Below, piece after piece: positions 1 to 11,033 of a DNA stretch of 64,000 nt. The first letter of the stretch is position 1. Each line of letters opens with the position of its first letter. The notes beneath the pieces were generated by a model that was not told the DNA's origin, did no database searches, and saw only the letters and a program-made list of their open reading frames with translations. The stretch is from Corbicula japonica (taxonomy: Eukaryota; Mollusca; Bivalvia; Venerida; Cyrenidae). The translations under genes were made by a program, and so were the position numbers. The stretch lies in NCBI GenBank assembly GCA_038501625.1, contig JAZAYU010000198.1, forward strand, positions 496,001 to 560,000, written 5' to 3'.

Positions 1-409
1 GGCACTTCCTCTTTTACTATTACGTATTTCCCATCCTTATCGGCTTCAACTGTCTCATGGCTTGATTGTGTACCTACAATGTCACTTTTTGTTGTGTTTA
101 TTTTGCTAACATTTGACTTCCATTCTAGCTGATTATCATTGATATATTCAGTTTTGCCACTGATACATGTATCTTCCATTTCATCATTGAAACATGTCCC
201 TTCTGTTCCACCAGAGTCACCACTATTGCTTGTAGATTCATAATCATCAGATTTACCATCAAAATTAAACTTTACTGAATTTTCAGACCCAGTTCCTTTG
301 GACTTCACTACACTTGATTTCTTATAATGAATTTCATCACAGTTTGATATAAACAATGATTCCTCTTTTGTGGTTTGCTTCTTTAACCCAAGGAGGTTTG
401 GGTTGACAT
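1..409 (-). CDS. Exon 3 (partial) of an unrecognised minus-strand gene
   Basis: Read on the minus strand this segment is open over its whole length (about 135 codons) and runs off the left edge. A clean acceptor (pyrimidine tract ending TTTCAG, plus-strand 410-415) precedes it. The exon begins with two bases that complete a codon begun in the exon at 2105-2225, so the phases agree. The peptide is hydrophilic, rich in Ser, Thr, Asp, Glu and Lys, with no transmembrane segment or recognised domain; it begins VNPNLLGLKKQTTKEE and ends near KYVIVKEEVP. It looks like a disordered region of a larger protein. I do not recognise the family. Confidence 0.55.
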
Positions 410-950
410 CTGAAATAAGGGAAAATCAAAATATAATTACTACTGTAAAACGCTTTAATTTCTCGAGGTCGAAATTTCGTGATTTTTTTCAAATATCAGC
501 TATTTTCTTTATTCGCGTATGTATTAATTCGCGAGGTCGTTTTCGGATATACTTATTTTTGGATAATTATGAAAAATCATCATGTATTCGCATTATTAAT
601 GAATTCGCGAGGTAAGCGATTTGCGAATATTAGTGAAAATAAAATTAACGCAAATAAAACCAGTTTCACAGTATTACTATTATTACACTGCATAGAAAAT
701 TCCTTAAACATGGTTTGATAATTTGGTGATAATGTTCACCTTCACACCTTCTCTTCTCTAGCCATTTGTTTTATAATTTTGGTCAAAATTCAAATAGTTA
801 AGCTGATCACCTACTTTTTTTAAGCAGTGTGATTAGGGATTATCTAAACTGTTACAAAACACTATGTGTCAATGCCTTTAACATTTAAAATAATCGAATG
901 TCCTTAATTATTCTGACACTCAGAAAGGCATTATATTCTCATACAAACTT

Positions 951-1035
951 TTAAACCCTTTCCTCAATAGATACACCTTTATTGTGTGGGCGAACAGTTT
1001 AGATCAAGATCAGCCGGCACATCCATGCTAGCCAG
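951..1035. repeat. Partial TTAA-family MITE
   Basis: The left end (CCCTTTCCTC), the GCGAACAGTTTAGATC block and the CAGCCGGCACATCCATGC core are recognisable, then similarity stops. It lies in the intron of the minus-strand gene. See 48832-49073 for the best full copy. Confidence 0.6.
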
Positions 1036-2104
1036 TATATAGTGGAGTGATGGCATCTTTGTCTCCCAGATTAAAACTTTCATATAGCCTGGATGCTGAT
1101 TTCTTCATGGAGATGTGGGAAACATCCTTATTTTGTTGAGTTTTTGATGTGTACCACAAATACATACAAGTCCATTTACTCAGGTGGTACATACGCAAAT
1201 TTGTATTTCATATTAAATTGATACCAGTCTATCATTTGCCACAATATTTTGATGTTGATATCATTATGTACATATCAAAATTATAAAAATAGTTTTTAAA
1301 CCAAATAATTCTAAACTATGTTGTATTAAAATCAATTTACTGACTACTGTGGTATCATTTAATTTTGCTGGCACAAAATATTGCGGGATCGCAGAAAAAG
1401 ACTGTTTCATGCAGACGTGAATTCGCGCAAAGCTGTTTTGTAAAAAAAAACTTATAACCAAAAGCATGATTTTAAGCAATTTTTGACGAACCCAATACTT
1501 TTTGTTTATTTGAATGCTCGAGCTAACCATGTGTCAGTTGGCCCATGTCAATTCCACTTCCTTTGTTAGTCAATTATCAGACCATTGTTTATTTTGTGCT
1601 GCTAATTGACTAGGGATTCGTTTTATCCATCTATCTAGACTGTTTAAAGCAAAACTGGCATGTCACTAGGTACCCGTTTTTTATTTCCAACGTGTCAATT
1701 AATTTTAAAACAATTACTCAAAAATGAGATGACAACAATATTATTTAATAAAATGTGACTTGAACTAAATGAGCAGACTTTACTTGTCATCACAGTTTTG
1801 CAGTTAAATTCAAAATATTACAAACGAAATTCGACAGTAATCATAAATTTTATTTCCTTCATTAATTAAAATTATTATTCAATTTGGTAAACTTATATCA
1901 AATAGCGATATGGGCTACCAAATGCAAATTGTAGGTCTATTCGGACATCATCATGTTTGGGATATGTATTTGGAAAACTAGTGTAATGAAAAATTTTAGT
2001 TTTTAAATTCATGCATTGACCCGAGCATGAAATACGCAAAAATTAAGTCAAAGTGAAATAAAATGATACCACAGTATATATGTAAAACTGTTTGTTGGTA
2101 ATAC

Positions 2105-2225
2105 CTTCACATTTTCTGAAGTGCCACCTGTTGGAAGTGAAGAGACTTTGGATGGCAATTTCCTGCTCCAAGGTCACATACAGCATCAGCAGATACTGCT
2201 CCATCTTTCTCTGAACAACTGAAAC
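2105..2225 (-). CDS. Exon 2 of the unrecognised minus-strand gene
   Basis: 121 bp between an acceptor (TTTTCAG, plus-strand 2226 onward) and a donor (AAG|GTATTA, plus-strand 2104 downward). In phase 0 it is open for 40 codons plus one base and encodes a segment beginning VSVVQRKMEQYLLMLYVTLE, amphipathic and possibly helical. The trailing G joins the AT of the next exon to make an Asp codon. One alternative frame looks more soluble but ends in a stop just before the donor, so phase 0 is preferred. No family recognised. Confidence 0.5.
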
Positions 2226-2499
2226 CTGAAAAGATTTATTATTGTATTTATTTTTGAGTCGGCAGACTCAGTGAAAACCAATTTTCGACAATCGTTTTTG
2301 CTTTACTATGAACCTAACAATTTGAGGGTTGCATGCAATACTGTTCTAACTCCTTCTTTATTTCAATGTAGTAACGACAGTACTTGCATGCTACCATAGA
2401 ATGTATGCTTGCTACCCTAGAATATAGTTCTTAGTTTCAAAAAGTAAGTCAATGCTACAAAGCGGTCAATTTTGTAATTCTGTGCAAAACGATAAAATT

Positions 2500-2668
2500 T
2501 ATATTAAAAAATATGGAATCAATCAATATTTGAAGAAATTTAACTCGTGGAACGTTCGACAAGATTTTGAGTCATGAACGCGCATGAATACCTGATGGCG
2601 GAACGCCATATTGGATTCGACAACGTTCGGTGAAGACGAAAAATCCATCCTAATCAAATCAACAGTGA
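2500..2668. promoter_or_regulatory. Possible bidirectional promoter between the minus-strand gene and the GNB1L transcription unit
   Basis: This stretch has more CpG than its AT-rich surroundings. It holds the candidate start codon of the minus-strand gene. On the plus strand it is followed by a strong donor-like site (AACA|GTGAGT, about 2664-2669) with no long ATG-initiated ORF before it, which would suit a 5' non-coding exon. The next recognisable plus-strand gene is GNB1L, whose ATG exon at 20457 begins with a splice acceptor and so requires an upstream non-coding exon. Assigning that exon here is inference. Confidence 0.3.
2592..2609 (-). CDS. Candidate first coding exon (start codon) of the minus-strand gene
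   Basis: A short reading MAFRHQ begins with an ATG at 2609 (context CAATATGG) and ends in phase 0 at a CAG|GTATTC donor. Phase 0 is what the exon at 2105-2225 needs, so the three exons join into one open reading frame from a start codon. The exon is only six codons long, so the call rests on splice-phase agreement and not on homology. An in-frame ATG within exon 2 (RKMEQY) is an alternative start. Confidence 0.4.
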
Positions 2669-2669
2669 G

Positions 2670-5188
2670 TATTTATCGAGTTATTTTCGTGATGCAATGT
2701 TTTTATAACACCCAGGTTATATTTGAATGTATATTGACAATAGAAGTTCTCTTTGTAAATAGAATTATTCATATGGAAATGGAGGTGGATTTGGTGGTTT
2801 TCGAATGGTAGCCTACGTTACAAAATCATTGTAAAACTTGAAATTTATGATTCGAAAGACTACACCGCAGTAAACGTGATTTTGGCTCTTTGGGTTCTAT
2901 TGAACGGTTACGTCATTTAATTAATTAATGCACTCTCCAAAATGAAAGTAGGAGTCTCAAAATCGACCGTAGGGCTAAGCGAAACTTTTTTAATTTAGGG
3001 CCCTATTCATTGTGGATATTAATTGTGGAACCTTGTAGAGATGTAAGTAATCAAATTTTTTCAATGTATTGCATTGAAAAAAGTTGGATTTTGAACGATT
3101 AACGAATTACTTGGTAAAATATCGTCACTCGTGTAAGAATTATATTCCCATTTGAACGCTTTAAAGTAAAACATAAAGCATCTGATTCACAATGATTTTT
3201 TATAACATTTTGATCTATTGAAAATTATGTTTAAAGTAGATCCTAATTTAAAATTCATACATGAATTGATTTAACAGATATATTAATAAATGCATTTTAT
3301 GCATTTGATCATAATCTTGAGCCTGAATTTCCATCAGAAAATATCCAGATCTAACCCATTTCCAAACCGTAACCAGCTACATAGTTGACACAAGATTTTC
3401 TGAAGTATAAAATTTCAAAGAAATGAAAATCTAATGTTTTCAATAATTGCGTGTTATATGTACACCTTATGAAATCCGCTATCAGAAGTTTTTCCTACTT
3501 TCAGTTTTGTCTTACACTCCATTCCATATGTCTCACAGGTCATTTAATCAGAACAGATATTCTCAAAATTAATAACCCAGGGAAAACCATAAGAAGAAAA
3601 AGAGTAGCACCTCAGGGATTCACCAAGTTTATACAGAAATGGGAACTTCACAATATTTATTTAATAGTATCTCTTAAATGCATTTCAGGTAAATTTTGCA
3701 TCCCGGAAGAAAGAATGAAGTATTTATTAATTGATTTAATTATTCATAAACAGGTTTAGATGATTTTTGGTTCTGGTCAGACATGTATCAACCATTTGAA
3801 CCATTTGAAGCGGTATAGAACTGTTTGACGTCATGCAATGAAGTGGACAACAAAAGTGAAGGTAGAAAATAATGTTTGAGTTAAATCCAGAATGACTGTT
3901 CAGGAGATGTAATTATTTTAAACAGTATATTTTAGTTTCTTTGTAATGCTTGAGCTGTGATAACGCTGTCAACATTGCAACTGGTAAATTATTTTAACAT
4001 GTTAATGGGTGGGGTACAAATCCGTTGCATTGGGAAAATGTAATATTTTTTTCCTATCTGAATATTTTCTGATGGAAATTCAGGTTCCTGTAATTTGATA
4101 AATAACTCAAATTAGTTTCATAGTGTTAAATTAAGTCTTGTTAATAGTAGAATTGCCTAACAAAGTGACAATAAATTATGAAATGAAAACCAAAGATATA
4201 CATTTTGTTCACTACAAACATGTGCCAAATTATAAAAATGAATATATTGTCTCCCTTTTGATGTTACACCAGTATTAAGTATTGAAGTGAACCTAGGTTT
4301 ACACAGTGTTTCAGTTCAATAATTTTGATGTAACAAGTATTCATTTATTAGCCTTCCATTACAAATTGTTTTTAGGTAAAATAAACCAAAACTACTTAAG
4401 ACATTAATTTTATGTCTATTTCATTCTATGATTTTTACCCAGACTTGAATTCTGATCAGCAATGTAAAATAAATTACCGGTAGTTATTTGAAAAGGAACC
4501 CACTTTGTGAATTTTAGTGATAACCCAATTTGACCAGTTTATAAGAGCAGTCAACACATTTTTGACTTTTTGCAGTCTGATACTTTCTGGTTAATTTTAA
4601 AGTGACAGTTAATCAATATAACTTTATGAAATTTTCTTGAACGGCTGTTGGAACAGGCATTTTAACTACAAAACAAATGACAGCACTCTTTTTCACAGCA
4701 ACTAAAGGAAAAACATTTTTCACAGTCCAAAAGATTGTGGGTGACTTTTTGTAGATACACCTCACACCTCAGACTGAATGGATTTCAATGCAGAATAGAA
4801 ACAATCTGAAGAAAGACCATTCTAGCAAGGTACAAAATGAGAGTAAACTAATTGTTATGATCACTCACTTAAAAAATAAAATATGTTATTATAAAGAATA
4901 TTTGTAATTTGAGCAAAGATCAAAATAATTGTTATTATTTCATGGGTGCGTTTGCCTGAAAATCAGGTTTTTGTGTGTCTAAAAATGATTGATTTTCTTC
5001 ATTTACCCTAAATAAATTTTCAGGATTTCAGGTTTTTTAGAAATCCTAACTTGCACCCTTGCAATTTTGTGTTTGTTAATTTCAGTGATAAAATCAAATG
5101 AAAGAAATGTGCCATCTCTGGTTCAAAAAGCATGAAATTGGAAAAGGAGTGGAAGAAGGATAATGGTATATTAAATTTTATTAATTGA
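2670..5188. other. Non-coding stretch with no feature recognised
   Basis: AT-rich DNA without a convincing exon. The open frame at about 3451-3759 has no homology signal or splice context that I can support. If the GNB1L promoter lies near 2.6 kb, this is intron 1 of that gene. Confidence 0.5.
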
Positions 5189-5196
5189 CTATTAAT

Positions 5197-5390
5197 AGGG
5201 CTCTCACCAGACTTGCAAATCAGGGAGAGTTTTGTCATAATTTACTGCATTATGGAGAAGTTTGCAGTCAACAGCTTTCTTTCCCTATATCGTAAATACA
5301 AAATGACTTCTAACAAAGCTCAACAAAGAGAGAAGTCTGGTCACTTTTGATGAGACTAATTCCTTCAAGTCTCTCTCTAGTGAGAGCCCT
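5197..5390. mobile_element. hAT-like MITE, 194 bp
   Basis: The left end reads AGGGCTCTCACCAG and the right end is the inverted form (CTAGTGAGAGCCCT). The flanking 8-mers CTATTAAT (5189-5196) and GTATTAAT (5391-5398) differ at one base, as an old 8-bp target duplication would. The terminal motif and the duplication length fit the hAT superfamily. No transposase is present, so it is non-autonomous. Confidence 0.65.
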
Positions 5391-5398
5391 GTATTAAT

Positions 5399-6148
5399 AT
5401 ACAGTAAAGGCATTGCATACTTTGCCCTTTTCTTTTACATGACTGCAGTGTGGCAAAATCTCGAGGCATGTCATCACCTGACTTGAACATGCCATTTTCC
5501 TGGCAGACACTACATGGTACACCACATCAATACTTAAGTATTTTATAATGGCCCAGCAATTCTCATATTGGTCCAGAACACCTGTATTGGCCCAGTTTAG
5601 TCTTCATATGAATTTGAACATGTTATTGGGCCTCGGGCTGTCATATTTACCCTCGGCCTTCTGTATCAGGCATATATGACTACCTTTGACCCAATAACAA
5701 GGTCAACTTGAATTCACTTGATTATTAACATTATATATAACAATATTCATCTGTGGGCCACCTTGAACTAACACAATGGGTTGCTTATTTGTTTTTTAAG
5801 TTGGGTAATCTCATATAAATGTGTCTCAAAAATCCAATGCTGTTTCAACTTTCACGGTTAATAACTTGACCGTTTACTCCATTTACACGCCATTTTACCA
5901 CATGGGTAACCAGTGTAAATCCACATCAGATAGAGATAGCACAAATGTAGCTCCAGACCAGCTTGCACATTGATACATTTTGAGGTCTCATCATTCTGTA
6001 TCTACTCTGTTCATTAGATACATTTAAAGCTCTAATTAACAGGAAGGAGATGTGTCAGCACCTAGATTTACAATAGTTGCTCATGTGTTAAAAGGTGTAT
6101 CCAACGAATAAAATGAAGTATCAAAATGCAGGTGTTTTTTTGTAGTAA
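5399..6148. other. Non-coding stretch with no feature recognised
   Basis: No exon-like reading frame. A diverged trace of the TTAA-family MITE may lie at about 5880-5980 (ACCAGTGTAAATCCACATCAGA), too decayed to delimit. Confidence 0.4.
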
Positions 6149-6368
6149 TTAACCCTTTACTATAATATTATACACATTTTCATGCCTTTTCATGATCTGA
6201 TCTGGATCTGCACAGGTCACATTGTGGTCAGAAATAACCTATTGAAATTTGAATAAAAAAGCTAACGCCGTAACGGTTTAGATCCTAATCAGGCAGTATG
6301 GATGTGTCGGCTGATCTAGATCTACACTGATTTCCCATGCCATAAAGGCATATGGAGGTAAAGGTTAA
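6149..6368 (-). repeat. TTAA-family MITE
   Basis: Bounded by TTAACCC and GGTTAA. It has the inner landmarks CTGATCTGGATCTGCAC, GGTCAGAAATAACCTA (this orientation scored minus), TTTAGATCCTAATCAGGC and GGCTGATCTAGATCTACAC. Diverged but full length. Confidence 0.7.
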
Positions 6369-6917
6369 ATGGGATAAATTGTGTATGAGCCTATAGGAAC
6401 TGAAGATGGCTTGAAGCTTACACCAGAAATACCTCTTTTTTGTGATATTTATAAAAATAGATGAATTATGACAACATTGTAATCTGTTAACTAACCTGCA
6501 ACATCAAATTATGTACAACTTCATAAGCAACAAAAAGTACAGTGAAATTGGTTTTGGTTATTTGTTATGATTAAAATACAACATTTATTTTCAGCCATGT
6601 GTATCATCAGTCTTGTGAAAGCTGTGGACTTGAAATGTCTGCAGAATTGGTAGAACATAAGGGAGCAGAATATGAATGTTACTGTAGAAAATGAAGACAA
6701 GGTTTGCATTTTTTATTTTCATTTATTAAAGCTGCATGAATGTATGATTGAGACACACTAAATCTATCTGTATGTGTTGGTATTTGTATTTTTGTATCTT
6801 GTAACAAGAAAACATAAAATTGTGTTTATATGTATGTGTTGACTTGTGAGACCTCAGTTCACAAGAAAATTAATCATCCTATATAAAAATTACTGTGTTG
6901 TTTTTGCCCCTTTCTTC

Positions 6918-7078
6918 CATGAATACATGACATGAGTGACCAGTGTATATCCAGATCAGCAGGCATATCTGTGCAGTCTTAACAGGATCTACACGGTTCA
7001 TAATAAGATTCATGAGGCTATTTCTTACAAATATGCAAACAGTGTAGATTCCAATCAGATCCAGATCAGACATCAAAG
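6918..7078 (+). repeat. Partial TTAA-family MITE
   Basis: Keeps AGTGACCAGTGTATATCC, AGATCAGCAGGCATATC and a decayed ATTCATGAGGCTATTTC centre. Both ends are lost. Confidence 0.55.
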
Positions 7079-7155
7079 TTGTTCTTGCTGATACATGTAC
7101 TGATGTATTGTTTTCCAGGTGTCCACTAGCTGCTTAATCTAAAGGGTCATTTTTT

Positions 7156-7556
7156 TGTGTCGCCCTTTCAAAGAAAAGGCAATACATAGGGATCGCTTTG
7201 TCTGTCCGTCCATCTATCCCAAAAACTTAATGTTGGTTATAACTTTGCCATTTCTTAATATTTCTTCATGAAATTTTCAAATTATATTGTTTGTGACAAC
7301 ATGCTTGAGCTGATGTTAATTTTCAGGTCAAGGTCACATTTGATGGAGTTAATCCTTTTTTTGTACTTTTTTTTTAACAGAAAAACTTAATGTTGACTTT
7401 AACTTTGACTTTTCTTAATATTTCTACATCAAACTTTCAAATGATATTGCTCATGACAACACACTCATCATGACTCCAAGTTCTTTATGTCAAGATGGGG
7501 TTATTCCCTTTTTTGTTCTTGCATTTTTAACTTGATCTAGTTCCCAGGGCGACACA
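7156..7556 (+). mobile_element. GTGTCGCC-ended non-autonomous element
   Basis: Starts TGTGTCGCCC and ends GGGCGACACA, a 10-bp inverted terminal match. The interior has two related sub-blocks (AAAAACTTAATGTTG followed by TTTCTTAATATTTCT) and an AGGTCAAGGTCACA motif. Related copies lie at 28682-28960, 29039-29270 and 38761-40613. No ORF. Confidence 0.55.
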
Positions 7557-9114
7557 AGTGAACACCCATCTAATGTAACTTTTTGGTGGATTCTGGCAAT
7601 TAATTACCAAAATTACCCTTAATTTAAAGAAAACAAAGACACTTCAGCTAAAATCATTACAACTTCAATATAAATAGGTTATTTGTTGAAATTAATATTT
7701 CAGGATAACAGCTCTACATGGAATGCTGTGAGGAGACCAGTTTGACAATTCTGTCTATGACTGTCTGAGGGAGCATACAGCCTTTAGATTGCCACTAATT
7801 CCTGCAATGAAGCATGCTGCTTTTGTAATGGACAAGAATAAAAAAATCACAAATGTCGATACAAATAGTGGATGTGAAATGGAGACAAGTTATATAAAAT
7901 ATAACCAAAACGTTTTAATGTGCACCTCATTGAAAAAACATCAGTTGACAAAAAAGCATCAGTGTAATTGTGTGTTTGAACATTATTTGCTGAATAATAG
8001 AACCATTGAAAAAAACCATAGTGTCACTTGTAGTATTATTTTAAATCATGTGACCCAATTCTGTTTGTCGATTTCAAGTTTGAATATTCAAAGATTATGA
8101 CTAGCTTAGCTACTTTTTTTCTGTCATTGGTGTCACCGTATCTCAACTCAGAATTTTAGGTGCTGTCTAATGATACTGCGCTTGCAAACAACTGCTCACA
8201 GGATTCTTCCACACTTACAAAAGTATTCACGCCATTAAGGTAATATTCCATTCGTCATTGCACTCTCATTGATAAAATGAAAAATTAAAAAGTCTCTCTA
8301 AATGCAAAATGCAAGGACGAAAGGAGTAATACCTTTAAATAAAGCGTTGTGTTTGAGAACTGACCAGCGTTGTTTCACTGTTGACCATATGACCTATGAA
8401 GTATGATATCCTTCACTTAATTGTGATTGGTCAATTTCATTTTATTGTCTACAAGTCCAGTCATATTCAAATTATGCCCTTAGACATATTGTCCTACCAC
8501 CAGGTTCGCTTTCCATGTCACCACGTCTGCAAACTTGATAACAGTATTTGTCTTGACTTGTTAATTGGACATTAATTGTTTTTGGGGTCGAAGATCTATG
8601 TCTCGGAGGACATAAAGTAAATTGTTCCCCGTTCTTGAGGCGAAAGTTTATTTCTGGTCCAACTTAATCAAACCCAAAAATCCATTGCTTTTCAATTGTG
8701 TTTTGATGGCCGACTCATCAGTACCTCCAGTCCTTATTTTTTCATTCATTGCTATTTTAGTTAAATAACAACCAACGAAAAAGAAACACATGTGATGATA
8801 CAATGTATTTGAAAATTCCCTTCTTCAAAGATTTTGAAAAAAACTGTTTTGCCCTAGAGGAAACATTGAACTGGATATTGTTATATGATTATTTTGGATT
8901 TATTTGAGTGGAATGTGCTTGATTTTGATGCCCAGATTAGACAACATAGCAGTACCACATTTTATTACTTTTCTAACAAAATTCTTTTGTTTCAACAATC
9001 GTCTCCTGTAATTATCAATATTCATCTTTTTATAACAATATAATAACTTATTTTTTGAAAATTGTTAAAAAATGAATTTTATTTTCACACCTCATCATCA
9101 GCAAATCTGCATAG
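7557..9114. other. Non-coding stretch, one unassigned open frame
   Basis: A 103-codon frame at 7789-8100 (+) has no recognisable domain, starts in AT-rich DNA and lacks supporting splice signals. It is not called as a gene. Nothing else identified. Confidence 0.4.
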
Positions 9115-9122
9115 CTTTTGAC

Positions 9123-10228
9123 CACAGGTGCTTGCAAGACAGATCCCGTTTTCTCCAAAATGTGTATAAAGTGGCCGCACCGACCCCCCCCCCCAAAAAA
9201 AAATGAGGGTCTACACAGGGTCTACAGTACATAAACTCATCTTTTTTGTTTAGTGTTGATAGATTGGGATCGTTATCAGTCTATCCATACCAAATTTACT
9301 ATCAAATACCAAGTTCTGTGAAAATTCGTATCCCGACTATATAAGCGGAAGCAAGGTAAATAAGAAAACCTCCATTTTGTAAAGCCCACATGTAAACACA
9401 GTTTTTAAAAATCAGCATCTCAACAAATATTGCACTAATCTTACCAAATCTGGTATCCTTTGATAATTTCACCCGTCCTCTGTTGAATTCCGCAGAGCAT
9501 CGGCTAGGAAATTTAGAACATAACATCCATTTTTTCATTTATCAGATGCCATACTGAAAATATGGCCCAGGTAAAGAGTTTGGTTACAATGCAGGTATAT
9601 GAGTGAATTTTGATTGGACGAGCGATAATGAAGTAGTTATTTTGATTGGACGAGTATTTAAAAATTTGATTGAACCGTTGCAAGAAGATGTGACGTGATA
9701 GACTGATGCTAAAAATAGCCCGCTCGTCCAATCAGAATTAACGCATATTATACTTTGTAACAAAACTCTTTACCTCGGACATATTTGTTAGTATGGCATC
9801 GGCAAAATGAAAAAATGGATGTTATGTTCTTAATTTCCAAGTCGATGCTCTGCGGAATTCAACAGAGGACGGGTGAAATTATCAAAGGATACCAGATATG
9901 GTAAGATTAGTGCAATATTTGTTGAGATGCTGATTTTTAAAAACTGTGCTTACATGTGGGCTTTACAAAATGGAGGTTTTCTTATTAACCTTGCTTCCGC
10001 TTATAGTCGGGACACGAATTTTCAGAGAACTTGGTATTTGATTGTAAATTCGGTGTGGATAGACTGATAACAATTCCAATCTTTCAAAACTAAACAAAAA
10101 AGATGAGTTTATGTACTGTAGACCCTGTGTAGACCCTCATTTTTTTTTTTAGGGGGGGGGGGGGGGATCGGGGCTGCCAGTTTATACACATTTTGGAGAA
10201 AACGGGATCCGTCTTCCAAGCACCTGTG
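9123..10228. mobile_element. Foldback (long inverted repeat) element with 8-bp target duplication
   Basis: The 1106-bp unit begins CACAGGTGCTTG and ends with its inverted complement. It is bracketed by a perfect 8-bp direct repeat CTTTTGAC at 9115-9122 and 10229-10236. The two arms (about 9123-9631 and 9720-10228) are inverted copies over roughly 500 bp each, leaving a loop of about 90 bp; even the loop edges carry inverted CTCGTCCAATCA blocks. The 8-bp duplication suggests hAT-type mobilisation. There is no transposase, so it would depend on one elsewhere. Short open frames in both arms (9302-9538 minus and 9873-10067 plus) are mirror images and non-coding. Confidence 0.85.
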
Positions 10229-10236
10229 CTTTTGAC

Positions 10237-10993
10237 TGCTTAGGTTAACTTAACGGGAACTGGTAACGCCAAAAATCAAAATCAAGAAGGACTGAAATAG
10301 AAACAACTGACCAGTCTTCATTCACTATTCACGTGTATGCCATCCTAGATTCCGTGTATATCTCTCCTTTCAGGGCATTATAATACAGTTTGAAATTTAA
10401 CCACATACAGATTTTTATGTCAAAAACCATCTGACCAAATATCTTGCATGGAGGCTGCCATTGTTGTTGTTGGCAGGTTTAAAATCCGGCTGCGCCGTAC
10501 TATAACGAACAACATTTCATTCCGGAGTCGTACCGTGTCGCTGTCCCAAAATAGTTCGGTAACCATTGTTACCAATCTCGTTCGCAGAGTTGTCGTTCCT
10601 TACACTAACTTTACATCTCTGTGAAAGGTTCAATGTCAAGATTTTTGACCAAACTAAGAATGTTCGTTGTGTACAGTCATAATTATGAATTTGAAAGCTT
10701 GAGGTAAAACAAATGACTAAAATCTACAATATCTTTATTAAAACCGTCGAAACACAAACTGTTGTATATGTAATTGGTGAACTATTTCTTTGAGTTAAAG
10801 TAAAAGTAGTTGAAAGTAGTCCCAGCCTATAACAGAGGTGAATGTAATAAGCCGATAGTGTAAGAGTTACATCTTTCATTTAATTAAACTATCTCGAAGG
10901 GAAAGGATAATATTTTATTTGATATTTTAAGCGAATTTCAAAATTCGGTAGATTTAAACGTTCGTACCACTATATTAATAATATTAATAATCA
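10237..10993. other. Non-coding stretch, locally CpG-richer
   Basis: About 10450-10620 has more CG dinucleotides than its neighbours (CCGGCTGCGCCGTACTATAACG) and could be a transposon end or an alternative promoter. I see no ORF or motif that decides it. Confidence 0.3.
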
Positions 10994-11033
10994 TTAGCCC
11001 AACTATTTGTGCGCATCAATGGCTTTTCTATAT

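Noticed and set aside
2594..2632. Plus-strand ATG reading MAERHIGFDNVR as a GNB1L start
   Set aside because: Stops after 12 codons; does not resemble GNB1L, whose start is supported at 20477.
7789..8100. 103-codon plus-strand frame
   Set aside because: No recognisable domain, AT-rich, no convincing acceptor or donor; not distinguishable from chance.
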